Assembly: GCF_047675955.1 (NCBI RefSeq)
Contig: NC_132928.1
Span: forward strand, 44,572,889-44,636,888
Source: Chlorocebus sabaeus
Taxonomy: Eukaryota; Chordata; Mammalia; Primates; Cercopithecidae
Length of the DNA stretch: 64,000 nt
Direction: 5' to 3'
Positions 1-13,300 of the stretch are shown in pieces. The notes below the pieces were generated by a model that did not search any database, was not told the DNA's origin, and saw only the letters and a list, made by a program, of their open reading frames with translations. Position 1 is the stretch's first letter; every line of letters starts with the position of its first letter. Position numbers and translations under genes: made by a program.

Positions 1-585
1 AATGTCCCGAGAGGCAAAATTTACTCCAGATGAGAAAGTGCCCCTAGAACAGAGAAGCCCCATTCTATCAAGTCATGAAACATGGTAGAATTCTTCATAT
101 ACAGATTCATAAAAATACTACATTCTAAGAATAAAATTACATACCACCCTAAAAAAAGAGAAATAATGAATGCAAAGGTAAACAAGTTGGCCTTCAGTGG
201 TGAAAAATTTTCATCCAGGAGTAACTAAGCCATTTCTACAAGTGACATGATTAAACAACAGAAGGAACTTGAGGATTATAATAAGGCTAAAAAGGAAAAG
301 CTGAAAAATGCACAGTTATATATGTAGTTAGAGCACCAGGGGTTTGTGTTTTATTTTTTGTCTTCAAACAAAGTTTGAAAAATCTCTCTCCAAATTCCAA
401 TTTTCCACTGGCATTTCTTCTGAGTGGATGAGACCCACCTGACTCTACATGACATACAGGTGACAGGAAACTCCGCAAAAGAACAAGTGAACGAAATAAT
501 CTTCTAAGAATTCTCCAAGATAACGCAAAACTAACATGTATTTTATGGAAAGCTATTTCTGCTATGAACTACAAACACTCTTCTT

Positions 586-862
586 TGTTTGAGACAGTCT
601 CATTCTGTTGCCCAGGCTGTAGTGGCATGACCTCAGGTCACTACAACCTCCACCTCCTGGGTTCAAGGGATTCTTCTGCCTCAGCCTCCCAAGTAGCTGG
701 GACTACAGGTGCCTGCCATCACACCCGGCTAATTTTTGTATTTTTAGTAGAGACAGGGTTTCACCATGTTGGCCAAGCTGGTCTCAAACTCCTGACCTCA
801 AGTGATCTGCCCACCTCAGCCTCCCAAAGTGCTAGGATTATAGGCACAAGCCACTGCGCCCA
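586..862 (-). repeat. Alu (minus)
   Basis: Reads from tttgagacagtctcattctg through both monomers to a degraded left end, ccactgcgccc. It lacks a long poly(T) tract, so the original A-tail is lost. Confidence 0.9.
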
Positions 863-871
863 CACAAACAT

Positions 872-1011
872 ACATCATATGTAGAAATGTACATCATATG
901 AGAAATCTCTGCAGCGCGTCGTATAGTTTCTTTTGGTCTCTATGTAGAATTACTACACAAACCAAAAGAGGTACATAGCAAGAATATTAAGTCACATCAT
1001 ATGTAGAAATG
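872..1011. repeat. Insertion of a 96-bp inverted copy, flanked by an 18-bp direct repeat
   Basis: acatcatatgtagaaatg occurs at 872-889 and again at 994-1011. The segment between them (890-993) contains 897-992, which is the reverse complement of 2590-2685 with 6 mismatches in 96 bp and no gaps. The flanking repeat looks like a target-site duplication. Confidence 0.85.
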
Positions 1012-1125
1012 CTTTACTGAGAATTCAGCTTCCACCCTAACTTTCCGGCTAAATGCTTTACTGGGAATTCAGCTTCCACCCTAACTTTCCGGCTAAATGC
1101 TTTACTGGGAATTCAGCTTCTACCC
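1007..1125 (+). repeat. 44-bp tandem repeat, about 2.7 copies
   Basis: Units start at 1007, 1051 and 1095 with aaatgctttactg. Copies 1 and 2 differ at one base (ctgaga vs ctggga). The array starts inside the right-hand 18-bp direct repeat. Confidence 0.9.
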
Positions 1126-1679
1126 AACATCAAACTTCACACGATATAACAACACACACTTCCCAAACATAGGCTCATCATAGTTTTACTATTTCATGAC
1201 CCTGAGATTCAGAATCCCTTCTCCATATAACTTTAAATCTTACTGATCTTTAAAGTTCTCTTTAAGAAGTGCCAAACAAGCCAGAGATTATTAACAGAAC
1301 TTCTTGTGGCTTTTGACATTGTACATCTCTTTATTCTCTTCCTTTGATTACTATTACCCTTTGCTCTCTCTGTTCACGGGCCACCTACAGTGACTTCAAT
1401 GAATTTCCTACCACCAAACAATCCAGAGAAGTTCATGCATTTAACTGTTTGCCTCCCCCACCATGCCTTATTAAATACATAGGTTGGGATAAAGCCTTTC
1501 CTAAGGATGACAAAAGGGAATATGGTAACGAAGATAATAATGGTTCTATCTACCAAAATGATTCCAAATGGAAAACACAATTATATTATTTCCTTGACTG
1601 TGGTTCAGTGGCTGTCTTCCATCTACAAGATATGAGATAAAAACCAGTCTTTCCCATGATACAAAATCATCCATTGTCT

Positions 1680-2106
1680 AGAGACCCTGGCTTTCTCTCC
1701 AACTTGCTTTCCTACAGATTCTCTACCCATCTTGACTCTAGTCACACTGACAACCTATGTGCTCATGTACCTTTCTTCCATGCAATTTTACAACTCTGTG
1801 CCATTACACACACTGGCCCTCTACCCTAGCTGGACAGCACTTCTAGTCCTCACCTGACATGTCCTTCGAGATGAGGCTTTAGAACCACCACGTGAGTGAG
1901 CCCTTCTTTAATTCACCCGGAGATTTATACTAACATCACACCCAATTCTTAGGACTCTGATATTTACTTCACTATAGTACAATCATATTTTTGTACTTAC
2001 TAGTCTGCCTCCCTGGGACCTTCTTGAGGCTAACATCTTACTCATCTCTAAATCCCTAGTACCTAGAAAAATAATAGGTACCTTTAATAGATGTTTGATA
2101 AATGAA
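1680..2106 (+). repeat. L2 LINE 3' fragment
   Basis: The end region, cttgaggctaacatcttac followed by cctagtacctagaaaaataa and tttgataaatgaat, has the form of L2 3' ends. It lies in SWT1 intron 5 and is strongly diverged. Confidence 0.55.
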
Positions 2107-2589
2107 TTCCTACTTTACAGTCTTGTAAGAATTAAATGTGATGCTGTTTTTAAAAGTAGACCATAAACCATAAATCCCTAGGACATTAATTTTCAATGAG
2201 GGGGAGGTTTGCAATTTGAGAGAGGTCTGTATCAAAGAACTATAAAACCTAAGAAACAAAAGAAGTTATTTTTTTCTTTAGAAAGCATAACAGAATTACT
2301 AAATCCAGAAAATACAATTATTTTCCTTGTAAAGTACACTCATTATTTTAGGAAAACAATTATCTATTGAGGAATTAGTGGGTAAAACATAAAAACAAAC
2401 AGGGTATTAAGATGATTATTTGCTGTCAATGACATGCTGAAGATAATATACAGAAGATAAGGATATTTACTTGCTGTTTCTGTGTCTAAACGACTTTAAG
2501 CCTGATAATACTGCTATCAGAGAACAGTTTTTAAAGAGTCTAAATTCCAATAACTGGGAAGTGGTCATGTAAAAACTGCTTCTTCTGCA

Positions 2590-2685
2590 ACTTAATATTC
2601 TTGCTATGTACCTCCTTTGGTTTGTGTAGTAATTCTACATAGAGACCAAAAGAAACTGCATGACACACTGCAGAGATTTCTCATA
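2590..2685 (-). repeat. Partner arm of the 96-bp inverted duplication
   Basis: The reverse complement matches 897-992 at 90 of 96 positions, and all differences are transitions. No direct repeat flanks this arm, so it is more likely the source and the 897 copy the insertion. Confidence 0.85.
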
Positions 2686-3002
2686 CTATTCCTTAGATGC
2701 ATAGCACAATGGGAAAACCAGGCAATGACACAATGATGATCACTGAACATACTGGCAACTTCAAGTTCCTTTCTTTCATTCTACTCTAGAGAAATGGTTG
2801 TAACACAAGAAGAAAAACTGGAGGTTTTTCCTTTAAGAAAGCAGTGAAAACAAACTCAATTCAAACTCAATTCTTGCCCTCTTGGGGCCCCTTCCAGTTC
2901 ACTTAACCTAAAAATACTCATCCCCAAGCTCTTCTGGCCTCCTTAGTTATAATTCCTCCATTTTTCATAAGAAATATCTTACCATTGCAATCCACAGTTT
3001 TT

Positions 3003-3298
3003 TGTTGTTTTTTTTTTTAAGACGGAGTCTTGCTCTGTCGCCCAGGCTGGAGTGCAGTGGCGCAATCTTGGCTCACTGCAAGCGCCACCTCCAGGGTTCA
3101 CGCCATTCTCCTGCCTCAACCTCCCGAGTAGCTGGGACTACAGGCGCCCGCCACCGCACCCGGCTAATTTTTTGTATTTTTAGTAAAGATGGGTTTCACT
3201 GTGTTAGCCAGGATGGTCTCAATCTCCTGACCTTGTAATGTGCCCACCTCAGCCTCCCAAAGTGCTGGGATTACAGGCGTGAGCCACCAGGCCTGGCC
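3003..3298 (-). repeat. AluS/Y-like (minus)
   Basis: Full length, from the T tract at 3003 to gagccaccaggcctggcc. It keeps CpGs (cgcccaggc, gcgcccgcc) and is moderately young. Confidence 0.92.
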
Positions 3299-3681
3299 AC
3301 AGTCCACAGTCTTAATACCTAAAAGCAGGTAGGCTTACCCATGCCTGTTTATCAGTGGTCTCTACATATCAGAATTTCTGAAGTTCTAAAGTTCCGAAGT
3401 TCCACAGTTCTAAAAGTTCTCTTGAAGATAAGTAACTTTATTTGCCACAGAAACAAAATTATAGAGATTAGGTTCTCAAAGTAGTCCATCAATGCCAATT
3501 ACACTACATAATTTTAAAGCAAAATAGATGTGCCAAGCTTTCTAGTCTAGATTCCTGTTCATGTAGCTCCCTCTGCCTAAAATATCCCTGCTTCTCCCAT
3601 TCAACCTCACTTCACCGTCACCTAACTTCTACTCATTCTTTAGGTCTGTTTAAATGTTACCCCTCCAGCCTCCAGTAAACC

Positions 3682-3975
3682 CTTTTTTTTTTTTTTTTTT
3701 TCCTTGAGACAAGGTCTCTTTCTATCATCTAGGTTGGAGTGCAGTTGCACGATCGGCTCACCATAACCTTGAACTCCTGGGCTCAAGTGATCCTCCCACC
3801 TCCGTCACCTGAATAACTGGGACCACAGACTCACACCAGCTAATTTTTATTTTTTTGTAGAGACCCGACTCGGTATGTTGCCCAGGCTGGTCTTGAATTC
3901 CTGGCCTCAGACAATCTGCCTGCCTGGGCCTCCCAAAACACTGGAACTACAGACATGAGCCACTGTACCCAGACC
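3682..3975 (-). repeat. AluJ-like (minus)
   Basis: Begins with a T19 tract and ends gagccactgtacccagacc. Strong divergence and CpG loss suggest an old AluJ. Confidence 0.88.
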
Positions 3976-4449
3976 CCTCCAGTATACCTTTCTAAACTAA
4001 TTCTTTCATGATGTACTAAAGCTATAAAATCCCCTGCTGCGTATTCTCTTAAGTGATAGGTATTTTACTTATCATATTTAAGGAAATTGCTTGTGTCTCT
4101 CTTCACTTGAATCGGTCCCTGAAAACAGACTGTGTTATCTCTTACAAGCTATTTTATTGCAGTGCCTGGTACACGGTGACACTGAAAAAAATAATCTGTT
4201 TAAAGACTATTCAGAATATTGTCCCCTGAGTGTTCTCCAGCATACAATGCTTTTTTCAAAGGACTATCTGTAACTGCTTCTCACCACATTTTTACACATT
4301 CCCTTCTATTATGAATCCTTGATACCTGCCAAAATATCTGTCTAAAAAAGTTGGAATTAAAGAGAGTAAAATAAAGAAACCAACATGTAACTTCATGAAT
4401 AAATTTGAATCAGCCATCTATGATTATCATCAGTAATAGAAACAACTAA

Positions 4450-4762
4450 AAAGGCCATGTGCAGTGGCTCACGTCTGTAATCCCTGCACTTTGGGAGGCT
4501 GAGCAGGGGTGAACTGTTTCAGCCCAGGAGTTCAAGATCAGCCTAAGCAACATGGTGAAATCTCATCTTTACAACAAACACCAAAGTTAGCCCAGTGTGG
4601 TGATGTGTGCCTATAGTCCCAGCTACTAGGGAGGCTGAGGCAGGAGGATTGCTTGAACCCAGGAGGTCAAGGCTGCAGTAAGCCAGGATCGTGCCACTGC
4701 ACTCCAGCTTGGGCAACAGAGTGAGACCCTGTCTCAAAAACAAAAAACAAAAAAAGAAAAAA
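4450..4762 (+). repeat. Alu (plus)
   Basis: Runs from ggccatgtgcagtggctcac to a CAAAAAA-type tail. It ends only about 80 bp downstream of the SWT1 exon 5 donor, in antisense orientation to SWT1. Confidence 0.92.
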
Positions 4763-4839
4763 TATAGAAATATAGAAAAAACAACTATATTAATAAACTC
4801 TCGATTAAAACCTATCTTCTTCATTTTTTACCACCTTAC

Positions 4840-5581
4840 CTGGGTTAGGTTTTCACTAGAATGTGAATCCTTACTTTCTTGATGGCCATAATGATGTTTT
4901 CGCTTCCACTCATGAACAGTCTGCTTATATGTGAATTCTGAAAGTAAATGTTCAGTTTTCTGCCTAGTTACATTTAATGAAACCTGGGAGCTTTCCAGGT
5001 ATTCTTTTTCTTCCTGCTTAGTCTTCAACTTGTTAGAATCAAAATTGAAGACATTTTCTTCTACATGTTTCTGGAGGGTGTCACGAGATTTTATAGGAAT
5101 TTTGAAACTGATCTTCTGTCTTCTAGATTCCAAGAGTTCCTTCATTATCTTGTTGGAGTTATAATCCTGAGAAAATTGATTCCTCTTCCATTTCTCTAAG
5201 ACACATTTCTCAGAATTGTCTCTAAATTTATTGTTTCTTTCTTTCTTGAGTTCTTTCATCTTCTCTCTCTGAACAAGTAAATGAGACCATTTATTTTCAC
5301 TTGCCTGGCCTTCGGCTTTAAGTTTCACATCATTGGCAATCTTAGGACTACTAAGGCTTTTAATTCCATGGTCAAGTTTGTTCCTAGCATTTGTCAATTT
5401 GATATCTTTATGTTTAAAGTCTACACATTTATGTATGTCTTTTTTAGTTCCATTTGAAGAAGGACTCTGTGAAATAATTTGATTATCATTTGAATATGAG
5501 GCTTCTTGGAGTTTAATAGGTCTTTGGGATGAAGAACTGATTTTTGGTCTCCTTCTGAGAGTGTCAATTTCTACACTCAAT
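4840..5581 (-). CDS. SWT1: SWT1 exon 5, large Lys/Ser-rich exon
   Basis: Acceptor TGCTTTACAG, with AG at 5583-5582; donor CCCAG|GTAAGG at 4839. It encodes 247 residues from LSVEIDTLRRRPKISSSSQR to ENLTQ in one open frame. It is hydrophilic with no recognised domain. The open frame runs a further 77 nt upstream, but that part is intron. The exon lies in an Alu-free island. Confidence 0.95.
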
Positions 5582-8500
5582 CTGTAAAGCAGCACAGAAA
5601 CCTGGGTTACATTATAATTATACATGATGTTACACGCTATCATTTTAGCTAGAATCACAGAATTGGGCTGACATTAAGCTTCATAAAAAGTAAGAAATAG
5701 CTACATTAAGAATGAAGTGGAAAGGATTACTCACTTAATGGTGTTAGAATAATTAGTTTGTTATTTGCAAAAAAAAATTACAACTTTAAATAATACCAAA
5801 CAACATAAATTCCAAATGGATTAAATATTTAAGTGTAAAATAATTATTATCATCATAATAATTGTGTACTTCATATTAAACCCTTAAAAACCAGTGAGTA
5901 AAAACAGAATGTATGTTTGATTTCTTTTTTTTTTTTTGAGACAGGTTCTCACTCTGCTGCCTAGGCTAGAGTGCAGTGATGCAAACATGGCTCACTGCAG
6001 CTTCAACCTCCCAGGCTCAGGCAATCCTCCTACCTCCCAGACTACCACGTAACTGGGACTACAGGAACATACCACCATGCCTAGCTAATTTTTGTAACTT
6101 TTTTGTAGTGACAAAGTTTTGCTATGTTGCCCAGGCTGGTCTCGAACTCCTGGGCCCAAGAGATCCACTTGCCTTGGCCTCCCAAGGTGCTGGGATTACA
6201 GGTGTGAGCCACTGTACCCCGGCCTATCCGATTTCTCTTTTTCTTTTTTTGAGACAGCATCTCACTTTGTCACCCAGGCTGGAGTGCAGTGGCATGATCT
6301 CGGCTCACTCCAAACTCAACATACCAGGCTCAAGAGATCCTCCCGCCTCAGCCCCCTGAGTAGCTGGCACTACAGGTGCATACTACCACATCTGGCTAAT
6401 TTTTGTCTTTTTTTTTTTTAAATGTAGATACAGGGTTTTGCCATGTTGCCCAGGCTGGTCAAACTCCTGGGCTCAAGCGATCTGCCTACCTTAGCCTCCC
6501 CAGTGTGCTGAAGCTACAGGCATGAGCCACTACGCCCAGCCTGATTTCTTAATAGAGAACTTCCCAAACTTAAAAACAGTGGGATAAATAACAAAGGAAA
6601 ACACTGATAATATGTGACTATTTACTTTAAAACCTTAGCATATTAAAAATTAATTAAAATGTTAAGAACTAGGAAATGGTATTTGTTAGATGTACTAACT
6701 TCTAGCAAAATAATATGTTAATAAGCTTACTAGCCTTAGTAAATAAAAAGTTCATCAAAAACTACTAAGATTCTAGAATAGGGCATAAACAAAAAATTAA
6801 TAAAAGAAAATGGCTAATAAACATTTAAAAAAAGTTTGACTTCTCTAGTAATCACAGACATGCTAATAATAACAATAACATATCATTTTCTTCTTCTTCT
6901 TTTTTTCTTTTTTTTTAGACAGTCTCACTTTGTCGCCAGGCTAGGTGCAGTGGCACAATCTTGGCTTACCGCAACCTCCGCCTCCCAGGTTCAAGCGATT
7001 CCACTGCCTCAGCCTCCCAAGTAGCTGGGACTACAGGCACACACCATGATGCCCGGCTAGTTTTTTGTATTTTAGTAGAGACGGGGTTTCACCATGTTGG
7101 CCAGGATGGTCTCAATCTGACCTCATGATGTGCCTACCTCGGCCTCCCAAAGTGCTTGGATTATAAGTGTGAGCCACCACAGCTGGCCCATACCATTTTC
7201 TTCTATCAAATTAGCAAAGATTTTATAATAACATCAAATACTGACAAGGGGTTATAAAATGGACACTCTCACATGTTGCTGGTAGAAATGTAAAACAACA
7301 TAACAGTCCCACAAAGAAATCTGAATATAAACTAAAAACTCCAAAAATGGTCATTTTTTTACATCTGAAATTCCCATTTTAGAAACCTATACCAAGGTGA
7401 AAAAAATCAGAAATGAAAAAAACATTCAGGATTACTTATAATAGCAAAACAATCAGGTACAAAGTAACTGCTAAAATTTTGGAAATGACTTTAAAAAGTG
7501 ATATATTCATATGATGGAATACTATAGTTTTTTTAAAAGGATGTTTATGAAAAGTCTTCTGTGATATAAAACATATTGAAAATCAAAAACAAGCAGGATA
7601 CAAATCTGTACATATAATATGGTCTCAACACCTTAAACAAGCGTAGTAAAAACACCAGAGAGAAAGGTGCTAAAATGTTAGAAACAGCAATAGCTAGAGG
7701 TGATAATTATATTTTCCTGCTTAATAAAAGTAGATATTACTTTGTAGTAGAAAAAAAAGGGGGAAAATATCAAACACAATCTATTAATTTTTATCAGTAA
7801 ATCTGTGCCTTTTCAGTGCCATCACTCTGGCAGGCACCCAAGAGGCAGTAGAGGACACAGCAGATAGAGTCTTTACCCTCAATTAGGTTACAGCCTAACA
7901 AGAGTGATACACTTAACAAGTGACTTCTCAAATAATTAATTATGTAAGAGCAAACCATAAACAGAGTTTTTATAAGTTTCACCTGAGTTTCCATCATATA
8001 TGCACGCAAGAACGTAAGTATGTCTTTGCTTATTTGACAGAGTCTCAATCTATCACCCACACTGAAGTTCAGCGGTGGCATGAGACTGTAGTCCCAGTTA
8101 CTTGGGAGGCTGAGGTGGGAGGATCACTTAAGCCCAGGAGTTGGAGGCTGCAGTGAGCCGAGATTGTGCCACTGCACTCCAGCCTAGGCAACAGAGTGAA
8201 ACTCTGTCTCAAAAAAAAAAAAAAAAAAAGCCCTCTCTGCCTTCACTGCCACCATAGCACCCATGAAAAACCTTGTGGTAAAGGGGGGCAAAAAAAAAAA
8301 AAAAAGAAGGTTCTGAAGTTCACTCTTGATTGCATCCACCCCATAGAAGACGGAATCATAGATGCTGCCAATTTCGAGCAGTTTTTGCAAGAGAGGATCA
8401 AAGTGAACAGAAAAGCTAGGAATGTCAGTGGAGGGGTTGTGAACAAAAGGAGCAAGGGCAAGATCACCATGACTTCCGAGATGCCTCTTCCTAAAAGGTA

Positions 8501-10357
8501 TTTGAAATATTTGAAGAAGAACAATCTACGTGATTAGATGTGCCTAACTGCTAACAGCAAAAAGGGTTATGAATTACATTACTTCCAAATTAACCAGGAC
8601 GAACAAGAGGAGGAAGATGAGGATTAAAATTCATTTACGTGGAATATTTTATATGCGTTCTTGAATAAAACTTGGGAACAAAAATGGTGGTTCATCCTTG
8701 TATCTCTGCAGTATGGATTGAACAGAAAATTAGAAATCACAGTCAAAGGGCTTTATTTGGGCTGCCACACACTCATTTGTAACTAGACCTTTTTTTTCTG
8801 TTTGAAAATTTCAATTCTCATGGTAATACCAGAATAGAAGGAGATGGTGACTTCAAGGGAACTGACAACCACTGGGCAGGTAGATAAGGGTGTGGAGATG
8901 TAGGCTGCAGGTAGTCACTGTTTTATTTTAAAAAGTGTGACTGTCAATCGTCTCTGGTGCTTTTCTCAAAAAAAATGATTCAGGAATACAAGTGGGCTTC
9001 TCTCATTACTTAAAAGAAAACAAGTGACATCTGTCTAAGATTCCCTGTGGAAAATGACAGTGTCAATAAAATGCAGGTTTCTGGGCCCTTCATCTTACTT
9101 TCATTTTTTTATTACAAATTTGTCTTGATGTACACAGTTATGTATATTAATCCTTTTCTTCCTATAGAAAGAAACTGTGCTCCTTCAGCACTGCTGCATA
9201 GTCCATCACCCACCATAAAAGGCTTGGAGAGAGACCGAAAAGTCCCAGGTTCTAAATTAAGTAAATATGTACAAGAATGAATTTACACATAATCTGTTTC
9301 TACAAGTCTTTGCAACAAACTGTCACTTTGGTTTCCAGCAGAGGGAGCCAGAGGAATAGAGATTCCAGATGTGGCCTCCTGTGTGGGGCCCAGAGTTAGG
9401 GGCCCTTCAGGCCGAGAGCTCTGGAGGCTCTCCTCAACGGGGTGGCACGAAGAAGTGACTGGGAAACCTCCCATGCCAAGGAGACAGGAGGTGCCCAGGA
9501 AATAGCTGCTTCATGCTACTTAGGCCATGACTAGATCTAATGTCAGAAGTCATTGTACAAATAGTGGTGTGCCTCAGTGCATGCAGAGGCTAGAGAACCA
9601 CCAGAGGGGGCTACCAAAGTTAGGAAGACAGAATTGTTGCAGTGACTTTGAAAGAGACCCTGATGGCTTATGGTGTCCTTCAGAAATTTGAACAATAACG
9701 CAGAAGTGTCTGCTCTGTTTTAGAATTTACGATGTATAAAATTCATGTTTTCAAAAGAGCTTGCCTACAGTTAGTTGGTTTCCACACCTGAAATTGTTGT
9801 GCTCTGAGAGTTGCATAGCTGAAAATTCAATGTTCAAATTCTACCTTGGCTCCAATTTAACATTTGGTGCTTTGTGGATTGAGTTGAACATGCTGAGGCT
9901 TTGCAATTTCACTTGTGGTAACAACAGCGCTAGCATTTTCTCTTTCTGTGCAAATTTCTTTGAAGCATAATTGCTTGCATATTTCTTCTCTGCCTTCAGA
10001 GAAGGCAGTTTCTTTTAAACTTCACTGAGGCATCAATAGCTCTTTGGCAATGTCCCTCACCAAGATCATTAACTATAAGTTTGTGCCTTGAGTTTACAAA
10101 TTTTACTTGTGTGTTGCACTGATGCTCCCATGTAGTAATTTTTAGTTTAGTTGTAAAAAAAAATTAATCCTGGGCTGAAATTAGCATTTCAGTTCTAAAA
10201 AAAAAAAAAAGGAAAAAAAATGTGTGTGTGTAGAGATGGGGTCTCACTACATCGCCCAGGCTGGTCTCAAACTCCTGGCCTCAAGTCTTCCTCCCATCTT
10301 GGCCTCCCAAAGTGCTGGGAATACAGGTATGACCCAGTGTGCCCAGCTTCTTGCATA

Positions 10358-10397
<40 letters not shown>

Positions 10398-13300
10398 TTT
10401 TGAGCTGGAGTCTCGCCGTGTCGCCCAGGCTGGAATGCAGTGGCGCAATCTCTGCTCACTGCAAGCACTGCCTTCTTGCTTTTATTTTTATTGCTAATAC
10501 ATTTCTATGTATTCAAACCATGGAACAGGAATTACAGTAATGGTGTGCTGTAACTGCCTTTCCCGATGATAAAATTATCTCTAGTTTTTCATCTGTATTA
10601 TGGCTTTCACTATTTGCACACCAATTTCAGAAACTTCTCTAGAGTTGAATTAACAGGGAGATTTCTACAAAACATTTTATATTTTACCCTCTTACATATC
10701 AATATAATATCAAGGGCCAAAAAATGTGCCCTTAAACAAAAGGTAACTAGTTTGAAGTCAAATAGTGTTTTAGAAATTAAAATTTTTAAAAAAGAAGGAT
10801 ATCAGTGTAAAAGGCCTTAAAATAGTTCAAAAAATGTAGCAAGGGATAGTCAACATAATATGAAATTAGTGCAAGAATATACTTCAACAGAGAATAACAC
10901 AGAAGCAAAGTATCACCAAAAAACAGGAGATGATTCAGAAGAAAAACTGAAGAAAAGACAGAGGCGAGTTGAAATTTTTTGTTCTTGTTTTTCGTTTTTA
11001 GCAAACACTAACTGAGACTGTTGGGAAGCAGAACTTTTATTTATAATATTTAATGCTATCTTGTTTTCCCTTAACTTCTTATTTTTGGAGAAACCTTGAT
11101 CTTACCAAGTTTTATCACACGTTATAACTTTGTATACACTCCCCTATTAGCAGCAAGTACTTTCTGCACCAAAATTTCACTGAAATTTTTATCCGAAAAA
11201 TGTAGAAATTAAATAATAATAATTTCCATTATTCTGACCATCATTCCCCAACTTCTCTAGCTATAACCACATACTGGTTAATAAACACAGTTTTAAAGCC
11301 ATATCAATTCTGTAAGATACATACTTTCTTCATGGGTAATACGTGAAAATGATTTATCAAAATCTCTAATTTAGCCTCATAACTTACTTCACTATCGTAT
11401 GCAATGAAGTTATGCATCTTATAATCATGTGGCAAAATCAAACCACTTGAGATAAAAATGTACAAGAGTGTCATTTACACAATAGTTTACACAGACTTTT
11501 ATTTCACCCAACTCTTTCTTATAGTAATATTAAGAGAATTCTATAATCATAATCAGTGATATAGCTAGAGATATTTGCATGCAAAACAGTCCTCTTCAAA
11601 GTAAATTTAAAAAATTTTTAATCTGAATATTTAGTCTAATTCTAAACCAAAATAGTAAAATTAAAAAGAAGAAATTTACCTTTTCTGTTCTTGTCTTCTT
11701 TTTATATTACAGTACAGAACATCTATATGATCTGATTTCTGAAATTTAAAAAAAAAAGTCTATCATTTAGGAAACATTAATTGTGCACTGGTACATATTT
11801 TTTCCCACAGTTTATGATAGTGAATAGGCTGACACAATACTTTTAATTAATCCTTCCAATATTTTGGTGAGACAGATATCATCATCATCCCCGTTTCACA
11901 AAACTCAAACAGAGGTAGGTATCTTCCTTAAAGTCACAGAGCAAGTCCGCAGCACAGCAGTTATCTGAAACTAGATCTGTCTGACTCTCTCTGCTCTACC
12001 GTCTTGTCTCTCTACGTACTCCGAGGAAACAGGGCCAAGCACAAGAAAGATAAGAGAGACACAAAATATAATCCATGTCCTAAAGAGCTTAGAGCTTATG
12101 GTTTTACATAAAATAATAAAGACAAAAGAAGTCAAACATGTACAAATAACCTACTATAATGATGTAACTAAGTGTCAAAGCAGAAGAGTCAAAAAATGCT
12201 AAAACAGTTCAAAATATCAACCACCTAAAGAGGAAAGGTACCTAGGAAAACAGGTGGACACAATAACCATAAATAATAAAGCTTGAGAGATGGGTAAAAG
12301 AAGAAGGCATTCTAAGAAACTGAGGATAACTGGTATAAATTCAGCAGAAAGAAAAAAAAAAACAGCCGAGAAAAGAGGGCCTCTTTCAAGGAAGAAGGGA
12401 AAACAACAACAAAAAAAACTGGATAGTTAAGGTATGAACAAATTTGAGAGAGCCCTGAATGGCAAACAGTGAGTAAAGATTTTCAGCAGAGGAGAAATGG
12501 GATGAAATCGGTGTTTTAAGAAGGTTAACACTGTAAAAATAAATAGAAACCCATCTTAACTATATGACAACAAGTAAATTCTTAAAACACAATTCTGCAT
12601 CCCTGGAACTTCCACTACCTTATCTTATACCCACCACAACTACGTAGCTAACCTGGATACGTACATAACTTCAACTTGAATGTGGTAAGTACATTACCAC
12701 TAACCTATGAATTAGTTTATTGTGTTTAATGTGCATCACTGTTTCTAATTATTTGTATGACAGTGGAAAGAACTCTGGACTTGGTTCTGTTGCTGTACAC
12801 AGTTATGTGGCCTTGAAAAAGTCATTTAACCTTCTAGATTTCAGTTTCTGAATCTGAAAATGCAAACAATGTATCAGCCTCGGCTACCTCAAAAGGAGAC
12901 AAATATAACCTTTGGGAGGCTGAGGCAGGCGCATCACTCAAGGTCAGGAGTTTGAGACCATCCTGGCCAGCAAGGTAAAACCCTGTCTCTACTAAAAATA
13001 CAAAAATTAGATGGGCGTGGCAGTGCATGCCTGTAATCCCAGCTATTAAGGAGCCTGAGGCAGGAGAATCGCTTGAACACGGGTGGTAGAGGTTGCAGTG
13101 AGCTCAGGTGGCACCACTGCACTCCAGGCCTGGACAGCAGAGCAAGACTCTGTCTCAAAAAAAAAAAAAAAAAAAAAGACAAATATAACCATATACGTGA
13201 GAGGACTTAAAAACCGTCTAAATTTATAGCTGTGTTGTCTTATCTCACATGGTAGGGCCTAACAGTACAAGAAATAAAAAACTTGACAAATGGTTTGGTG

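Noticed and set aside
564..884. Open frames of about 60-130 codons within Alus (also near 3002, 5976, 39067, 48351, 56346 and others)
   Set aside because: Translated Alu sequence ([15 protein letters not shown]-type peptides); not genes.
1..4800. Further SWT1 exons to the left of exon 5
   Set aside because: I looked for PIN-domain-like sequence and suitable minus-strand splice sites and found none. The next exon is probably outside the window.
5582..5658. Upstream extension of the SWT1 exon 5 open frame with its own Met
   Set aside because: It lies before a clear acceptor (TGCTTTACAG), and the frame joins perfectly to exon 4 through the split Arg codon.
8166..8537. 123-codon open frame resembling RPL22
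   Set aside because: The frame starts in an Alu tail, and L22 similarity begins only after the A-run frameshift. Start codon loss and a premature stop show a pseudogene.
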